Shown here: piece after piece, positions 5,282 to 5,760 of the stretch
How the letters are laid out: the number at the start of each line of letters is the position of its first letter
Numbering within the stretch: the first letter of the stretch is position 1
NCBI GenBank assembly: GCA_030592245.1
Contig: JAUVJV010000172.1
Location: 1-5,760, forward strand
Direction of reading: 5' to 3'
Source: Candidatus Eiseniibacteriota bacterium
GTDB taxonomy: Bacteria > Arandabacterota > Arandabacteria > Arandabacterales > Arandabacteraceae
Length of the DNA: 5,760 nucleotides
Notes under the pieces: model-generated
Told to the model about the DNA's origin: nothing
What the model saw: the letters and a program-made list of their open reading frames with translations, nothing else
Database searches by the model: none
Program-made: the position numbers and the translations under genes

Positions 5282-5760
5282 TCACTCCTCGTAAATCGGT
5301 ATGGGGCCCTGAGCATTGCCCTCAATGAACTGCCGGACCAGCTCATTCGAGGTCGACCTGGTCTCCTCGGGCGTGCCCTCAAATATTATCTTGCCATCAT
5401 ATAACAGAGCCAGTCTATCACCAATCTTATATGCGCTCGTCATGTCGTGAGTCACCGCGATCGAGGTGATACCCAGCCGCTTCTGGAGATCTCTTATCAG
5501 CCCGTTTATGACATCGGCCATGATGGGATCCAGGCCCGTGGTGGGCTCATCGTAGAGCACCACCGGGGGATCCATGGCTATGGCCCTCGCCAGGCCCACG
5601 CGCTTCTTCATACCGCCACTGAGCTCTGCCGGCTTCTTGTCCTCCAGCCGGCCAAGCCCCACCATCTCCAGCTTTTCACAGACTATCTTCCTGATCTCCT
5701 CATCACTCAGGTCGGTGTGCTCTGTAAGGCCAAGACCGACATTCTCCATGACCGAGAGCG
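5282..5760 (-). CDS. mlaF: MlaF-type ABC transporter ATP-binding protein, 5' end outside window
   Basis: The last 158 full codons of an ABC ATPase are present, entering at the window edge (first full codon 5756-5758) and ending at TGA 5282-5284. Visible parts are LSVMENVGLGL (just after the expected Q-loop), the signature motif LSGGMKKR, Walker B VVLYDE followed by PTTGLDP, and the H-loop in AVTHD. LSGGM in place of LSGGQ and the VMENV...EHT segment are typical of the MlaF/Ttg2A branch. Walker A and the Q-loop lie outside the window. The protein is expected to power lipid movement through MlaE on the cytoplasmic face, with MlaD on the other side. An ATG at 5747-5749 is internal and should not be taken as the start. 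mlaD starts 5 bases downstream of the stop. Confidence 0.95.
   Translation of the reverse strand, partial: LSVMENVGLGLTEHTDLSDEEIRKIVCEKLEMVGLGRLEDKKPAELSGGMKKRVGLARAIAMDPPVVLYDEPTTGLDPIMADVINGLIRDLQKRLGITSIAVTHDMTSAYKIGDRLALLYDGKIIFEGTPEETRSTSNELVRQFIEGNAQGPIPIYEE
5285..5290 (-). promoter_or_regulatory. Shine-Dalgarno site of mlaD
   Basis: GAGGAG on the minus strand, formed by the last two sense codons of mlaF, lies 8 bases upstream of ATG 5274-5276. It favours this ATG over the GTG at 5283-5285, which directly abuts the site. Confidence 0.7.

Noticed and set aside
4356..5294. Plus-strand open frame of about 310 codons opposite mlaD
   Set aside because: It mirrors mlaD almost exactly and has no family features; the minus-strand MCE protein explains the region.
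5747..5749. ATG as the start of the ABC ATPase gene
   Set aside because: The frame continues to the window edge, and Walker A and the Q-loop are missing downstream of this ATG, so it is an internal methionine.

Overview
This 5.76 kb window is a compact run of seven protein genes, all on the minus strand. In transcription order (right to left) they are: mlaF (5' end outside the window), mlaD, a membrane-anchored PIN-TRAM protein of the YacL type, ispD, ispF, ddl, and an M42-family metallo-aminopeptidase (3' end outside the window). No RNA genes, insertion sequences, CRISPR arrays or phage genes are visible. Long open frames on the plus strand are antisense shadows of these genes.

Region by region: 5282-5760 encodes the C-terminal two thirds of an MlaF-type ABC ATPase. 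4398-5276 encodes a single-MCE-domain MlaD protein with one membrane helix and a long helical tail; together these are two parts of an Mla-type phospholipid transporter. 3351-4376 encodes a four-helix membrane protein with PIN and TRAM domains. 2516-3367 and 2053-2523 encode IspD and IspF of the MEP isoprenoid pathway. 929-1921 encodes D-alanine--D-alanine ligase. 1-923 encodes the M42 peptidase. Most junctions are overlaps or gaps of 5 to 21 bases. The only larger gap is ispF-ddl (about 100 to 160 bases, depending on the ddl start), where a weak promoter-like sequence can be found.

The theme is cell-envelope biogenesis. MlaF and MlaD move lipids. IspD and IspF feed isoprenoid synthesis, whose products include the undecaprenyl carrier for peptidoglycan. 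Ddl makes the D-Ala-D-Ala end of the peptidoglycan stem peptide. A YacL-like PIN-TRAM gene next to ispD and ispF is a familiar bacterial arrangement.

The organism is a bacterium with moderately GC-rich DNA (by eye) that uses ATA, AGG and AGA codons freely. An MlaF/MlaD-type system suggests, but does not prove, a diderm envelope. The phylum cannot be fixed from this window.

I see no clearly new system here. The points that deserve a second look are: strongly basic extensions on both ends of IspD; TTG starts with strong, equally spaced Shine-Dalgarno sites on both ispD and ispF; a 16-bp tandem repeat covering the start of the PIN-TRAM gene, which has no obvious ribosome site; and the long helical tail of the MlaD protein.
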